From Neotamlana sedimentorum (GTDB lineage Bacteria > Bacteroidota > Bacteroidia > Flavobacteriales > Flavobacteriaceae), in contig NZ_JTDW01000008.1 in the NCBI RefSeq assembly GCF_000943565.1, positions 105,809-169,808 of the forward strand: DNA of 64,000 nt, read 5' to 3'. The translations under genes were made by a program, and so were the position numbers. Below, piece by piece: positions 20,220 to 28,264 of the stretch. How positions within the stretch are numbered: the first letter of the stretch is position 1; each line of letters starts with the position of its first letter. Below the pieces are notes generated by a model. That model searched no databases. It worked only from the letters and a program-made list of their open reading frames with translations, and was not told the DNA's origin.

Positions 20220-22468
20220 TATTCTTGAGTGTTTTTAGTTAAACCCCAAGATTTATTAGGTTGATTTCCCATAACGAATTTTAACTCGCCACCATTTAAA
20301 ATGGTTTCATGAGAAACAGATGTTGTATTGAAATCTTTACCGTTTAAAGTTGCTGATTGTATGTAGATATTATCGGCAGAAACATTTTCTGCTACAATAG
20401 TAAACACTTTTCCATTTGGAAGCTGCATGGTTGTTTTATCGAAAATTGGGCTACCAATTTCGTAAACCGTTGAAGCTGGATTTAAAGGATATAATCCTAT
20501 AGAACTCATTACAAACCAAGCGCTCATTTGCCCGCAATCTTCATTTCCACTTAATCCGTTTGGTGTTGTGTTGTATTGTGTATCTAAAATTTCACGAACC
20601 CAATATTGTGTGCGCCAAGGTTTCTCGGCATGATTAAACATGTATGCAATATGATGACTAGGTTCGTTACCGTGTGCATATTGCCCGATTAAACCAGAAA
20701 TATCTGCAGACACATTACTACCCGTTATTTCTGAGCTTTCTGTAAATAACTGTTCTAATTTAGCGGTGAACTTTTCATTACCGCCGTGCATTTCTGCTAA
20801 ATCTTCAACAGCATGTGGCACAAACCAACTGTGCTGCCATGCGTTACCTTCGGTATAATCTGTATGTTCTCTGTGGTTAGAATATTTAGGGTCGAATGGT
20901 TCATTCCAAGATTTACCATCTTCAAATTTACCGCGCATAAACCCTGTTTTTGTATCAAATAAATACTTATAAGCTTCAGATCGTTTTAAAAACAACTCAT
21001 AATCTTCAGTTTTACCTAAAGCTTTTGCCATTTGCGCTACACACCAATCGTTATAAGCATACTCTAAAGTAATGGTTACAGATTCATCTAATAAATTATA
21101 AGGAATGTAGCCGTAATTTTTATAAAACTCCAATCCGCGCTCGTCTTGCATCATGGTAGTTTTCATTGCATTGTAAGCTTCTTCAGCACTAAAACCTTTA
21201 ATTCCTTTTAAATAAGCTTCAACTATTACAGGTATTGAGTGATAGCCAGTCATAGTATTTGTTTCGTTTCCGTAAAGGGTCCAAACTGGCAAAATATTTT
21301 TATCCTTGTAATACTCCAACATGGTATTAACCATATCTGACACCTTATTTGGCGCCAAGAATGTAAGCAAGGGATGCTCTGCCCTAAACGTATCCCACAG
21401 TGAGAGTGTGGAATACGCTGTGTAGTTAGAGGCAGATACCAAGCTATCTGTTTGTTTTCTAAACTGTCCGTTTTTATCACTAAATGTAACTGGCGCTAAT
21501 TGCGCATGATACATAGCGGTATAAAACATTGTTTTTAACGAGTCGATTTTTGTTTCAACTTTTATTTTTCCTAAGACGCTGTTCCATGTTTTATTGGCTT
21601 CAGTTTTAACTGAATCAAAATCGAAGTTAACTTCTCCTAAATTTTCTATAGCATTAGCCACACTAACCGAAGACAACGCAACCTTGATATATAATTTATT
21701 ACCTGTGGTTTCATCAAAAAACAACTGAGCTACGCTTTTTTTAGCGTTCGAAATACTATCTACTTTTATCTTATCGGCGGTTAGATCATATTTCATAATT
21801 GGCTTAGAAAACTTTGCCACAAAAAACACTTTTTGATTTTTTGCCCAACCTGTACTATATCTATATCCGCTAACTGTAAAATCATCTTCAACTTGTATTC
21901 CACTTGACGTGGCTTTATCCCAGTTTATAGCAAAACCTAAGTCTAGCACCACAGATTGAATGTCGTTTGGTTTATAAGTATATTTATGGGTAGCCGAACG
22001 CAAACCTGCGGTTAATTCTACATTTACATTATGATCTTTTAAAAACAATTGATAATATCCAGGTTCTGAAGTCTCATTATCATGACTATAAGTAGATTTA
22101 TAAGTTATAGAGTCGCGACCTTTTGGCATTACAGTTAAATCGACCGCTTTGTTTACCGGAATTATTAATACATCGGCTAAATCGCCAATACCAGTCCCAC
22201 TTAAGGCTAAATGACTAAAACCAACAACTAAAGAATCTGAATAATGATACCCTGAACACCAATCCCAACTACTTACTCCATTTACAGGAGTAACCTGCAA
22301 CATTCCAAAAGGCACTGTAGCACCAGGGTAAGTATGCCCGTGTCCTCCAGTCCCTATAAATGCGTTAACATGTTTTGTTAAAAAAATTGAGTTATTGTTA
22401 GTTTTACTTATATTTTTGTCGCAACTAACAAACAATAACAATATAAATAGGTGTAAAAAGTGTTTCAT
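20219..22468 (-). CDS. GH92 alpha-mannosidase lipoprotein (GNEDCG type)
   Basis: Exo-alpha-mannosidase, 749 residues, with a lipobox at LLFVSC (Cys16). Hallmarks are KHVNAFIGTGGHGHTYPGATVPFGMLQVTPVNG near the N-terminus, the acid-bearing HGNEPSHHIAYMFNHA (Glu about 602) and the base motif SGNEDCGQMSAW (about 641-652). The HGNEPSHH form is the one I associate with classical alpha-1,2-type members, but that is an inference. It is the promoter-proximal gene of the symporter-GH130-CBM9-GHL10-asparaginase-GH20-GH92 operon. Its 5' end and leader are partly duplicated 3.4 kb away, next to the LytS gene. Confidence 0.94.
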   Translation of the reverse strand: MKHFLHLFILLLFVSCDKNISKTNNNSIFLTKHVNAFIGTGGHGHTYPGATVPFGMLQVTPVNGVSSWDWCSGYHYSDSLVVGFSHLALSGTGIGDLADVLIIPVNKAVDLTVMPKGRDSITYKSTYSHDNETSEPGYYQLFLKDHNVNVELTAGLRSATHKYTYKPNDIQSVVLDLGFAINWDKATSSGIQVEDDFTVSGYRYSTGWAKNQKVFFVAKFSKPIMKYDLTADKIKVDSISNAKKSVAQLFFDETTGNKLYIKVALSSVSVANAIENLGEVNFDFDSVKTEANKTWNSVLGKIKVETKIDSLKTMFYTAMYHAQLAPVTFSDKNGQFRKQTDSLVSASNYTAYSTLSLWDTFRAEHPLLTFLAPNKVSDMVNTMLEYYKDKNILPVWTLYGNETNTMTGYHSIPVIVEAYLKGIKGFSAEEAYNAMKTTMMQDERGLEFYKNYGYIPYNLLDESVTITLEYAYNDWCVAQMAKALGKTEDYELFLKRSEAYKYLFDTKTGFMRGKFEDGKSWNEPFDPKYSNHREHTDYTEGNAWQHSWFVPHAVEDLAEMHGGNEKFTAKLEQLFTESSEITGSNVSADISGLIGQYAHGNEPSHHIAYMFNHAEKPWRTQYWVREILDTQYNTTPNGLSGNEDCGQMSAWFVMSSIGLYPLNPASTVYEIGSPIFDKTTMQLPNGKVFTIVAENVSADNIYIQSATLNGKDFNTTSVSHETILNGGELKFVMGNQPNKSWGLTKNTQE

Positions 22469-22569
22469 TTAGCCGTTTTATTTGAGATTTTATAAATTTT
22501 AATAATTTTAACGTTTATTAAAAGTTATTTAGACGGATAACACTTCAACTTAGTTAAACACCAAAAAAA
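22385..22569. repeat. Flanking direct repeat, copy A (GH92 5' end plus leader)
   Basis: This stretch covers the first codons and upstream region of the GH92 gene and is repeated in degenerate form at about 25853-26000 in the same orientation. The last 43 bases (22527-22569) are identical to 25958-26000. The part inside the gene (ACTTATATTTTTG and its surroundings) is nearly identical. The identity ends in an A run. Everything between the two copies is the sulfatase pair. Confidence 0.8.
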
Positions 22570-22838
22570 AAACATTACTAATAATTCTAAAAAAATAAAA
22601 TTATAAAAAGTGATATAGCTTAAATGTACTATTTAAATAGCATTAAAATCTATTTGTTTTGAAGTGCATATTAATAAAAATACGCCCCCGATATACTATT
22701 GGACAAGCCCCTAATAGAATTTAAGATAAAAGAATAAAATTATACATGTTAAAATAGACATTAATCTAACTTTAAAAAGTATTATATTTTTCATCATATG
22801 CAATGTTTTTACCCAAACCTATAACAAAAAAATTAATT
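22570..22838. other. Gene-free region downstream of the sulfatase pair
   Basis: Very AT-rich and without a supported gene. It is downstream of the sulfatase at 22839 and upstream of GH92 on the minus strand. The only structure I see is an imperfect inverted repeat around 22696-22717 (CTATTGG ... CCTAATAG), which could be a weak terminator or operator. Confidence 0.5.
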
Positions 22839-24254
22839 CTATTTTTTTATGCTATCCTCTAAGAATTTACAATTCTCTCTCATCTTTTGTAAAATATCTA
22901 TATAATTGGCATTATCTTTAAAATTTTTTAATTGATTCTCATCTTGTTGTAAATCATGTAAATATTCATAGGATGGGTTTTGTTCATAATAATTTACATA
23001 CACATACCTTTGTCCGTGAATCCCAACATATTTTGGTAGTTTATCATACTCCATTCTATGTTCTATAAGAAAACTATGTCGCCAAGCTTCAACTTCTTCA
23101 TTATTTAAAATTGGCATTAAGCTTTTTCCCTGATGATGTTTAGGTTTTGCAACTCCTGCTATATCAAGAATAGTTGCCGAAATATCAAGATTAAGAGCTA
23201 ATTTATCAGATTTTTTCCCAGAATTCTTAGTTGGCTTTCTGGGGTCATAAATTATTAAAGGAACCCTTAACGATTCCTCATAATGTGTCCACTTACCTGC
23301 AAAACCTCTATTTCCCATATAATAACCATTATCAGCAGAATAAATAATTATGGTATTTTTATCTAAGCCTTTTTCCTTTAATACTTTGAGCACTCTATTC
23401 ATTACATTATCGTACCCACTAATCATACGGAAATAAGCTCTCATATTGATTTGGTACTTTTCTTCTGTGTCCCATCTCCAGAAATAACGTTCTCTATTTA
23501 ATGAGTTTTTTAGAAAATCAGGATGATTCTCATATATCTCAGAACTAGATAATGCTGGTTTTGGCATTTCTATATTTTCATACATATTAGCAACTGCTTT
23601 GGGGTAAGGGTAATGCCCGTCATTTCCTGGAGTTAAATTAGCATCTACAGCATGTACAGCATTAAAACTTATAGAAAGACAAAATGGATTTTTAGAAGTT
23701 TGATTTTTAATAAATTCTACAGCTTGATCTCCTCGAATTTCGGCAGAATGCCTCATGCTACCATCAGCTTGCTTTTCAAAATAGGGAGCATTTTTACGAG
23801 AAGGCTTAAAATAATCAAACATTTGTTTAACCATGCTATCTCGTGCTTCAATATTCACTCCAAACTTCCCAGTAAAACCAGTAATATATCCGGATTTTTT
23901 TAGTAGATAAGGATATGAATTACTGATAAACTCTTTTTTAAGAGGTTTTTTTCCAAAAGTATAATTGTGTTTAGACTCATATAACCCCGTAAGTATAGAA
24001 GCTCTACTAGCCGCACAAATTGGTGTTGTTACAAATGCATTTGTAAATACTGTTCCGTTTTTAGCAAGCTTATCAACTGTTGGTGTTTTCACAATGGGAT
24101 GCCCCTCAAATGAAAAAACATCGTTTCGCTGATCATCAACTAGGATAAATAAGATATTTGGCCTTTCTTCTTTATATATGATATCATTATTTTTACAACG
24201 ACTGAATAATATAACAATTAATAAAGAAATAAATAGCTTTAATATGTTTTTCAT
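22839..24254 (-). CDS. S1-family sulfatase lipoprotein (CAASR type)
   Basis: Sulfatase of 471 residues with a lipobox ending at Cys20 (LFSRC). The metal motif is LVDDQRN (Asp40, Asp41). The formylglycine sequence is C-A-A-S-R at residues 80-84, so Ala takes the place of the usual Pro; C-x-A-x-R is still accepted by the maturation signal. The downstream motif YSADNGYYMGNRGFAGKWTHYEESLRVPL is intact except that the usual Glu-His before Gly is Asn-Arg. It forms a pair with the next sulfatase (109-base gap), and both are enclosed by a duplicated GH92 leader, so this pair was probably added to the locus as a unit. Substrate unknown. Confidence 0.9.
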   Translation of the reverse strand: MKNILKLFISLLIVILFSRCKNNDIIYKEERPNILFILVDDQRNDVFSFEGHPIVKTPTVDKLAKNGTVFTNAFVTTPICAASRASILTGLYESKHNYTFGKKPLKKEFISNSYPYLLKKSGYITGFTGKFGVNIEARDSMVKQMFDYFKPSRKNAPYFEKQADGSMRHSAEIRGDQAVEFIKNQTSKNPFCLSISFNAVHAVDANLTPGNDGHYPYPKAVANMYENIEMPKPALSSSEIYENHPDFLKNSLNRERYFWRWDTEEKYQINMRAYFRMISGYDNVMNRVLKVLKEKGLDKNTIIIYSADNGYYMGNRGFAGKWTHYEESLRVPLIIYDPRKPTKNSGKKSDKLALNLDISATILDIAGVAKPKHHQGKSLMPILNNEEVEAWRHSFLIEHRMEYDKLPKYVGIHGQRYVYVNYYEQNPSYEYLHDLQQDENQLKNFKDNANYIDILQKMRENCKFLEDSIKK

Positions 24255-24363
24255 GTTATTTTTTACGACTTTATAAAATTTATTTTGATTACTTTTTAAT
24301 TTTGATTTTTAAGAATATTCCTAGTCTATGACTATCTTAAATCCACACACTCTTTCCCTAAAT

Positions 24364-25791
24364 TCACCATTTAAAAGGCACAGTTCCTGTTGAATCAACT
24401 GTATGCCCCCACTTCTCTATATACGCTTTACCTGGTAAAAATTCATCGTCTAAACGATTGAGTTCTTCTTCAAGCAATATTTCTAATTCTTTAGAAACCA
24501 CTTTATAATCTGGATTTTCTATAAGATTATTTAACTGATAGGGATCTTTAACATTATCAAAAAGTAACCATTCACCATCTAAATCTCTAGCATACGTGTG
24601 TGTTTTTGTTATAATACCTCTAAATTCTTTTCCACCTATTTTTCTTTTCCATTGGCCAAATGGCTGAATACATGCTACAAGAGAAGCTTTTCTATCATCC
24701 TGTTTTTTTCCAAGAATGATATCTGTAATATTCTCACCATCTAAATTTTTGGGAATCTTAATACCCGACATTCCCAACATAGTAGGTAATATATCTAACG
24801 TGTTTAATAAGAAATCACTTTTCTTTCCTTCTTTTCCAAGTAATGCTGGATATTTTACAATAAAAGGCACTTTAGCCGATTCTTCATATATTTTTTGTTT
24901 TTTCATTTCACCATGACTGTTAATCATATCTCCGTGATCTGAAGTAAAAACAAAAATGGTATTGTCTTCAATATTATTTCGTTTTACAGCATCTTGTAAT
25001 TCTTTTATGTAACTATCTAAAGCAGAACAATGAGCATAATACCCTTTTAATATTTTTTTTGTTCTTTCAACTAATTTTTCTGGAACATTTGGTCTTAATT
25101 GTATATCCACATTTTTGTATAAATCTTGAAATTCTTTAGGAGCAGTTTGATAGGGAGCATGAGGTGGTCCCCAAGATAATACTAAAGAAAACGGCTTTTC
25201 ACTTTTTGCTTGTTCCTCTATATAGGCAACAGCATCTTTGGTTTGAGCTTTGGCATCATAACCTTTCCATTGTTTTAATTTGTCATCATTTCCCCAATAA
25301 TTTGAATTGTTATAACTATGAGAGCAATTTAGTGTTTTCCAATAATCAAATCCTTGTCGTCTTTCCTTAGGTATGTATGCAGAACGCTCATTACCATCAA
25401 GATGCCATTTACCAATATAAGCAGTGTTGTATCCTTCTTCTTTTAAAATTTTTCCGAAACTATTGTTATCTGGACCTAGCCTAACATCGTTAAGAAACAC
25501 TCCAGTTTTCAACACATATTGCCCTGTTAACATCATAGCTCTATAGGGTGTACATACGGGACTAGTTGAAACGGCATTAGTAAAATATACACCTTCCGAA
25601 GCAAGTTTATCTAAATTCGGAGTTTTAACATCTAAATTACCAGCATACCCCAGTGATTGGGCTCGCCATTGGTCTGCAAACACATATATAATATTAGGCT
25701 TCTTTATTTCGTTCTGGTTAACTTTTTCTATTTTCTTATTGCAAGAAATAATAAATAAGCACAAGAATAGTAAATAAGTAATATTTTTCAT
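24364..25791 (-). CDS. S1-family sulfatase lipoprotein (CTPYR type)
   Basis: Sulfatase of 475 residues with a lipobox ending at Cys17 (FIISC). The metal motif reads VFADQWRAQ, so Gln41 replaces the second Asp. The formylglycine motif C-T-P-Y-R at residues 80-84 has Tyr where Ser is common. The combination of ADQ and CTPYR marks a subfamily different from the other three sulfatases here. Further motifs are GKWHLDG, SWGPPHAPYQ and FTSDHGDMINSHGEMKKQKIYEES, all S1 metal and sulfate ligands. Transcription would start near the relic GH92 leader at 25853-26000, about 65 bases upstream of its ATG. Confidence 0.91.
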   Translation of the reverse strand: MKNITYLLFLCLFIISCNKKIEKVNQNEIKKPNIIYVFADQWRAQSLGYAGNLDVKTPNLDKLASEGVYFTNAVSTSPVCTPYRAMMLTGQYVLKTGVFLNDVRLGPDNNSFGKILKEEGYNTAYIGKWHLDGNERSAYIPKERRQGFDYWKTLNCSHSYNNSNYWGNDDKLKQWKGYDAKAQTKDAVAYIEEQAKSEKPFSLVLSWGPPHAPYQTAPKEFQDLYKNVDIQLRPNVPEKLVERTKKILKGYYAHCSALDSYIKELQDAVKRNNIEDNTIFVFTSDHGDMINSHGEMKKQKIYEESAKVPFIVKYPALLGKEGKKSDFLLNTLDILPTMLGMSGIKIPKNLDGENITDIILGKKQDDRKASLVACIQPFGQWKRKIGGKEFRGIITKTHTYARDLDGEWLLFDNVKDPYQLNNLIENPDYKVVSKELEILLEEELNRLDDEFLPGKAYIEKWGHTVDSTGTVPFKW

Positions 25792-25852
25792 TTATTTATA
25801 ATTATGAAAGTATTTTAATAAATATGAATTTTTAAGCACTACTAAACCCATA

Positions 25853-26000
25853 AAAAGAGTTATCATTAGTTTACTTATATTTTTGCCAAAAGCAACAAAT
25901 AATAAGAGCACTATAACAACTCGTAAATTTTTATAAATTTAGTTATTAATAAAAGTAATTTAGACGGATAACACTTCAACTTAGTTAAACACCAAAAAAA
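25853..26000. repeat. Flanking direct repeat, copy B
   Basis: Degenerate second copy of 22385-22569. Bases 25958-26000 are identical to 22527-22569 (43 of 43). The outer part matches the GH92 5' coding end with a few substitutions and about 35 bases deleted. It sits between the sulfatase pair (minus) and the LytS gene (plus), so it may contain the divergent promoter for both. Confidence 0.8.
25858..25905 (-). pseudogene. Relic of the GH92 signal-peptide coding region
   Basis: Read on the minus strand in the aligned frame, this gives LFVAFGKNISKLMITLFM, against LFVSCDKNISKTNNNSIFLT in the intact GH92 at 20219-22468. KNISK is kept, but the lipobox Cys is gone and no start codon or downstream mannosidase sequence remains. 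It is a fragment of about 16 codons left by the duplication that encloses the sulfatase pair. No product is expected. Confidence 0.65.
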
Positions 26001-26022
26001 TTGCAGACAAACTTTCTTTACA

Positions 26023-27096
26023 ATGAAATTTAATACTAAGCACTTTTATCGCGTATCATTAAAACATCATGTTCTTTTTTGGTTGATTTATTTTACTCTA
26101 AACACTCTAAGATGGGGCAGCTATTTTAGTGACATTAAGGAATTTCCTTATTTATATTCCTTAACAACCAACTTAATAGGATTTCCTATTCACATGATTT
26201 TATGCTATTTAAACATTTATGTTTTAATGCCAAAGTTTGCCTTTAAGAAGAAATACACTCGCTATATTTTTTTAATTCTTTCTACCATTTTTACAATGGT
26301 ATTTATTAAATTTAATTTAACCTATTACCTAGTTAGCACAAATGTTTGGCCAGAAGGACCAGAACCCATAAGCTTAATGACCATTGACTATACAATTGAT
26401 ATGATGTTTGGTGAATTATACGTAATTACATTTGTAACCGCTATTAAAATAACTTTAGATTTTTTAGAAGAGCACAAAAGAGTAGCTGATTTAGAGAAGG
26501 CTCAATTAGAAACAGAATTACTTTTCTTAAAAACTCAAATATCACCACATTTCTTTTTTAACACACTTAACAATATCTACTCTTTGGCAGTTGAAAACTC
26601 AAAAAAAACTCCAAAAATCATTTTAAAATTATCTGAACTTATGCGCTACCTTTTATATGACACGGGAAGCAAAAGACAATCTTTAGAAAATGAAATACTT
26701 TGCATTCAAAACTATATTGATTTAGAACGGATAAGACATAATGATGAGCTAGAAGTAAACATGTCAATTTCAGGTGATATACAAGACAAAAAAATTGCCC
26801 CCATATTATTACTAACTTTTATAGAAAATGCTTTTAAACATGGTGCTAAAAAAAATATTGGAAACGTTAAAATTAATATTGACTTAACAATTAAAAAAGA
26901 TTTTCTTTACTTTACAATCTCAAACCCAATACCATTAAAAACCGTTCACGAAGAACGATTTAATCGCTCCAGCGGAATTGGTCTTGAAAATGTAAAAAAA
27001 AGGCTTGCTTTGGGCTATAATAAAAGTGATTATAAGTTAGTAATTAAAAACGAAAACGACCAGTTTGTCGTTAACCTTAAAATTAAAGTATCGTAA
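26023..27096 (+). CDS. LytS-type sensor histidine kinase
   Basis: Membrane sensor kinase, 357 residues. There are four or five hydrophobic segments up to about residue 145 (LFWLIYFTLNTLRW; LIGFPIHMILCYLNIYVLM; YIFLILSTIFTMVFI; ELYVITFVTAIKITLDF), then a short coiled stretch and the His_kinase domain with phosphoacceptor His176 in QISPHFFFNTLNNIY. The ATPase N-box is ILLLTFIENAFKHG, followed by GIGLENVKKRL. There is no periplasmic sensor domain, as in other short LytS proteins of Bacteroidota. It lies 47 bases upstream of its LytTR partner. The pair probably controls susCD and the divergent enzyme genes in place of a hybrid two-component or SusR regulator. Confidence 0.93.
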   Translation: MKFNTKHFYRVSLKHHVLFWLIYFTLNTLRWGSYFSDIKEFPYLYSLTTNLIGFPIHMILCYLNIYVLMPKFAFKKKYTRYIFLILSTIFTMVFIKFNLTYYLVSTNVWPEGPEPISLMTIDYTIDMMFGELYVITFVTAIKITLDFLEEHKRVADLEKAQLETELLFLKTQISPHFFFNTLNNIYSLAVENSKKTPKIILKLSELMRYLLYDTGSKRQSLENEILCIQNYIDLERIRHNDELEVNMSISGDIQDKKIAPILLLTFIENAFKHGAKKNIGNVKINIDLTIKKDFLYFTISNPIPLKTVHEERFNRSSGIGLENVKKRLALGYNKSDYKLVIKNENDQFVVNLKIKVS

Positions 27097-27143
27097 CACT
27101 TTAAAATAATATCCCTAAACTAAAATAAATTTGTTCCTAAGAA

Positions 27144-27857
27144 ATGAAAACTAAATGCTTGATAATTGATGATGAACCATTAGCGATAAACGTAATTAAA
27201 AACTATCTAGACCAAATTGAGAATTTCGAGGTAACTAAAACTTTTACAAATGCCATTAATTGTTTAAACTTTTTAAAAGACGAAACGGTCGATGTTATTT
27301 TTGTGGATATTAATATGCCTGTGCTCGATGGCCTTAACTTAATTAAAAGCTTAGAAAACCCACCGTTAATTATTGTGACAACTGCATACGAAGAATTCGC
27401 CTTAGAAACCTACGAACTCGATGTGCTAGACTATTTGGTTAAGCCAATAGAATTCCCAAGGTTTATGAAATCGCTTAATAAAGTAAATCGCAGACTAGAA
27501 AACAATACCCCAGTAAGTGATACTCAAAATAACAGGCCTTCTTACCTTTTTGTTAAAATAGACAAAAAGAAAATGAAAAAAATATATCTAGATGAAATTT
27601 TAACTATTGAATCTTTAAAGGACTACTTAAAAATAAACACAACCACAGGTAAATACATTATTCACAGCACACTATCTGACTTCACTGATTTATTACCCTC
27701 TAGAGATTTTATTAGAATACACCGCAGTTACACCATTGCTATAAACAAAATAGATGCCGTAGAAGGCAACAGTGTAGAAATAGAAGGACTTCGCTATACC
27801 ATTGGCAGATCTTACCTTGAAGAGGTAAAGCAAAAAATATTAAACTCATCTCTGTAG
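27144..27857 (+). CDS. LytTR-family response regulator
   Basis: Response regulator of 237 residues. The receiver domain (1-120) has the acidic pair IIDDEP, phosphoacceptor Asp55 in VIFVDINMPVLDG, and the conserved Lys in YLVKPIEF. The LytTR DNA-binding domain (about 135-237) has FVKIDKKKMKKIYLDEILTIESLKDYLKI and FIRIHRSYTIAINKI. LytTR proteins bind pairs of direct repeats about 21 bases apart, and such a pair is found upstream of susC (27971-27998). It is co-transcribed with the LytS gene and is followed by a weak inverted repeat (27882-27917). Confidence 0.94.
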   Translation: MKTKCLIIDDEPLAINVIKNYLDQIENFEVTKTFTNAINCLNFLKDETVDVIFVDINMPVLDGLNLIKSLENPPLIIVTTAYEEFALETYELDVLDYLVKPIEFPRFMKSLNKVNRRLENNTPVSDTQNNRPSYLFVKIDKKKMKKIYLDEILTIESLKDYLKINTTTGKYIIHSTLSDFTDLLPSRDFIRIHRSYTIAINKIDAVEGNSVEIEGLRYTIGRSYLEEVKQKILNSSL

Positions 27858-28264
27858 TTCTTTAATTATCCCACATTTAATAAAAGCTTAACAAAACACT
27901 TGTAATAATAAGCTTTACTCTAATATAAGCGTAAATTTATTAAGGTTTATTTAACATTAATACAATTATTTGTCGAAGCCCAATAGTTGTTGGTCGAATT
28001 TTTTAAATACAGCCGTTAATAAATATTTAAGTTTAAACGATTGTTTTAATTTCTATTACTGTTAATTTTAACAAAAAAAATTAAAACTTATCAACTAAAC
28101 TTTAGGCTATCTATAAACCTTTTTAATTAAACAAGAAAACCCTAACAATAATTAATTTATGCTTTATGACTCTAAAACTACTCTCAAAACCCTTAAAAAC
28201 ATTTTCAATTTAAATTTCTAAAAAACTAATTAACTAATTGTCTAACAATAATCAAAACAAGCTT
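27858..28264 (+). promoter_or_regulatory. susC upstream region
   Basis: A 407-base gene-free region between the LytTR gene and susC. It contains an AAAGCTTA ... TAAGCTTT inverted repeat (27882-27917) that could end the lytSR transcript, the direct-repeat pair at 27971-27998, and TAAGTTTA at 28028-28035. The last is one mismatch from the Bacteroidota -7 box and lies 30 bases after the repeats, with no -33 element visible, as expected for an activated promoter. A long AT-rich leader of about 230 bases would follow. Confidence 0.5.
27971..27998 (+). promoter_or_regulatory. Candidate LytTR direct-repeat operator
   Basis: TGTCGAA at 27971-27977 and GGTCGAA at 27992-27998 are spaced 21 bases start to start, about two helical turns, the geometry used by LytTR dimers. 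The second half is part of GTTGTTGGTCGAA, which recurs upstream of the minus-strand symporter at 9195-9207. Binding by the adjacent regulator is inferred. Confidence 0.45.

Noticed and set aside
22385..26000. Composite transposon explanation for the repeated flanks of the sulfatase pair
   Set aside because: No transposase, no terminal inverted repeats and no short target-site duplication are visible; the repeats are host GH92 leader sequence.
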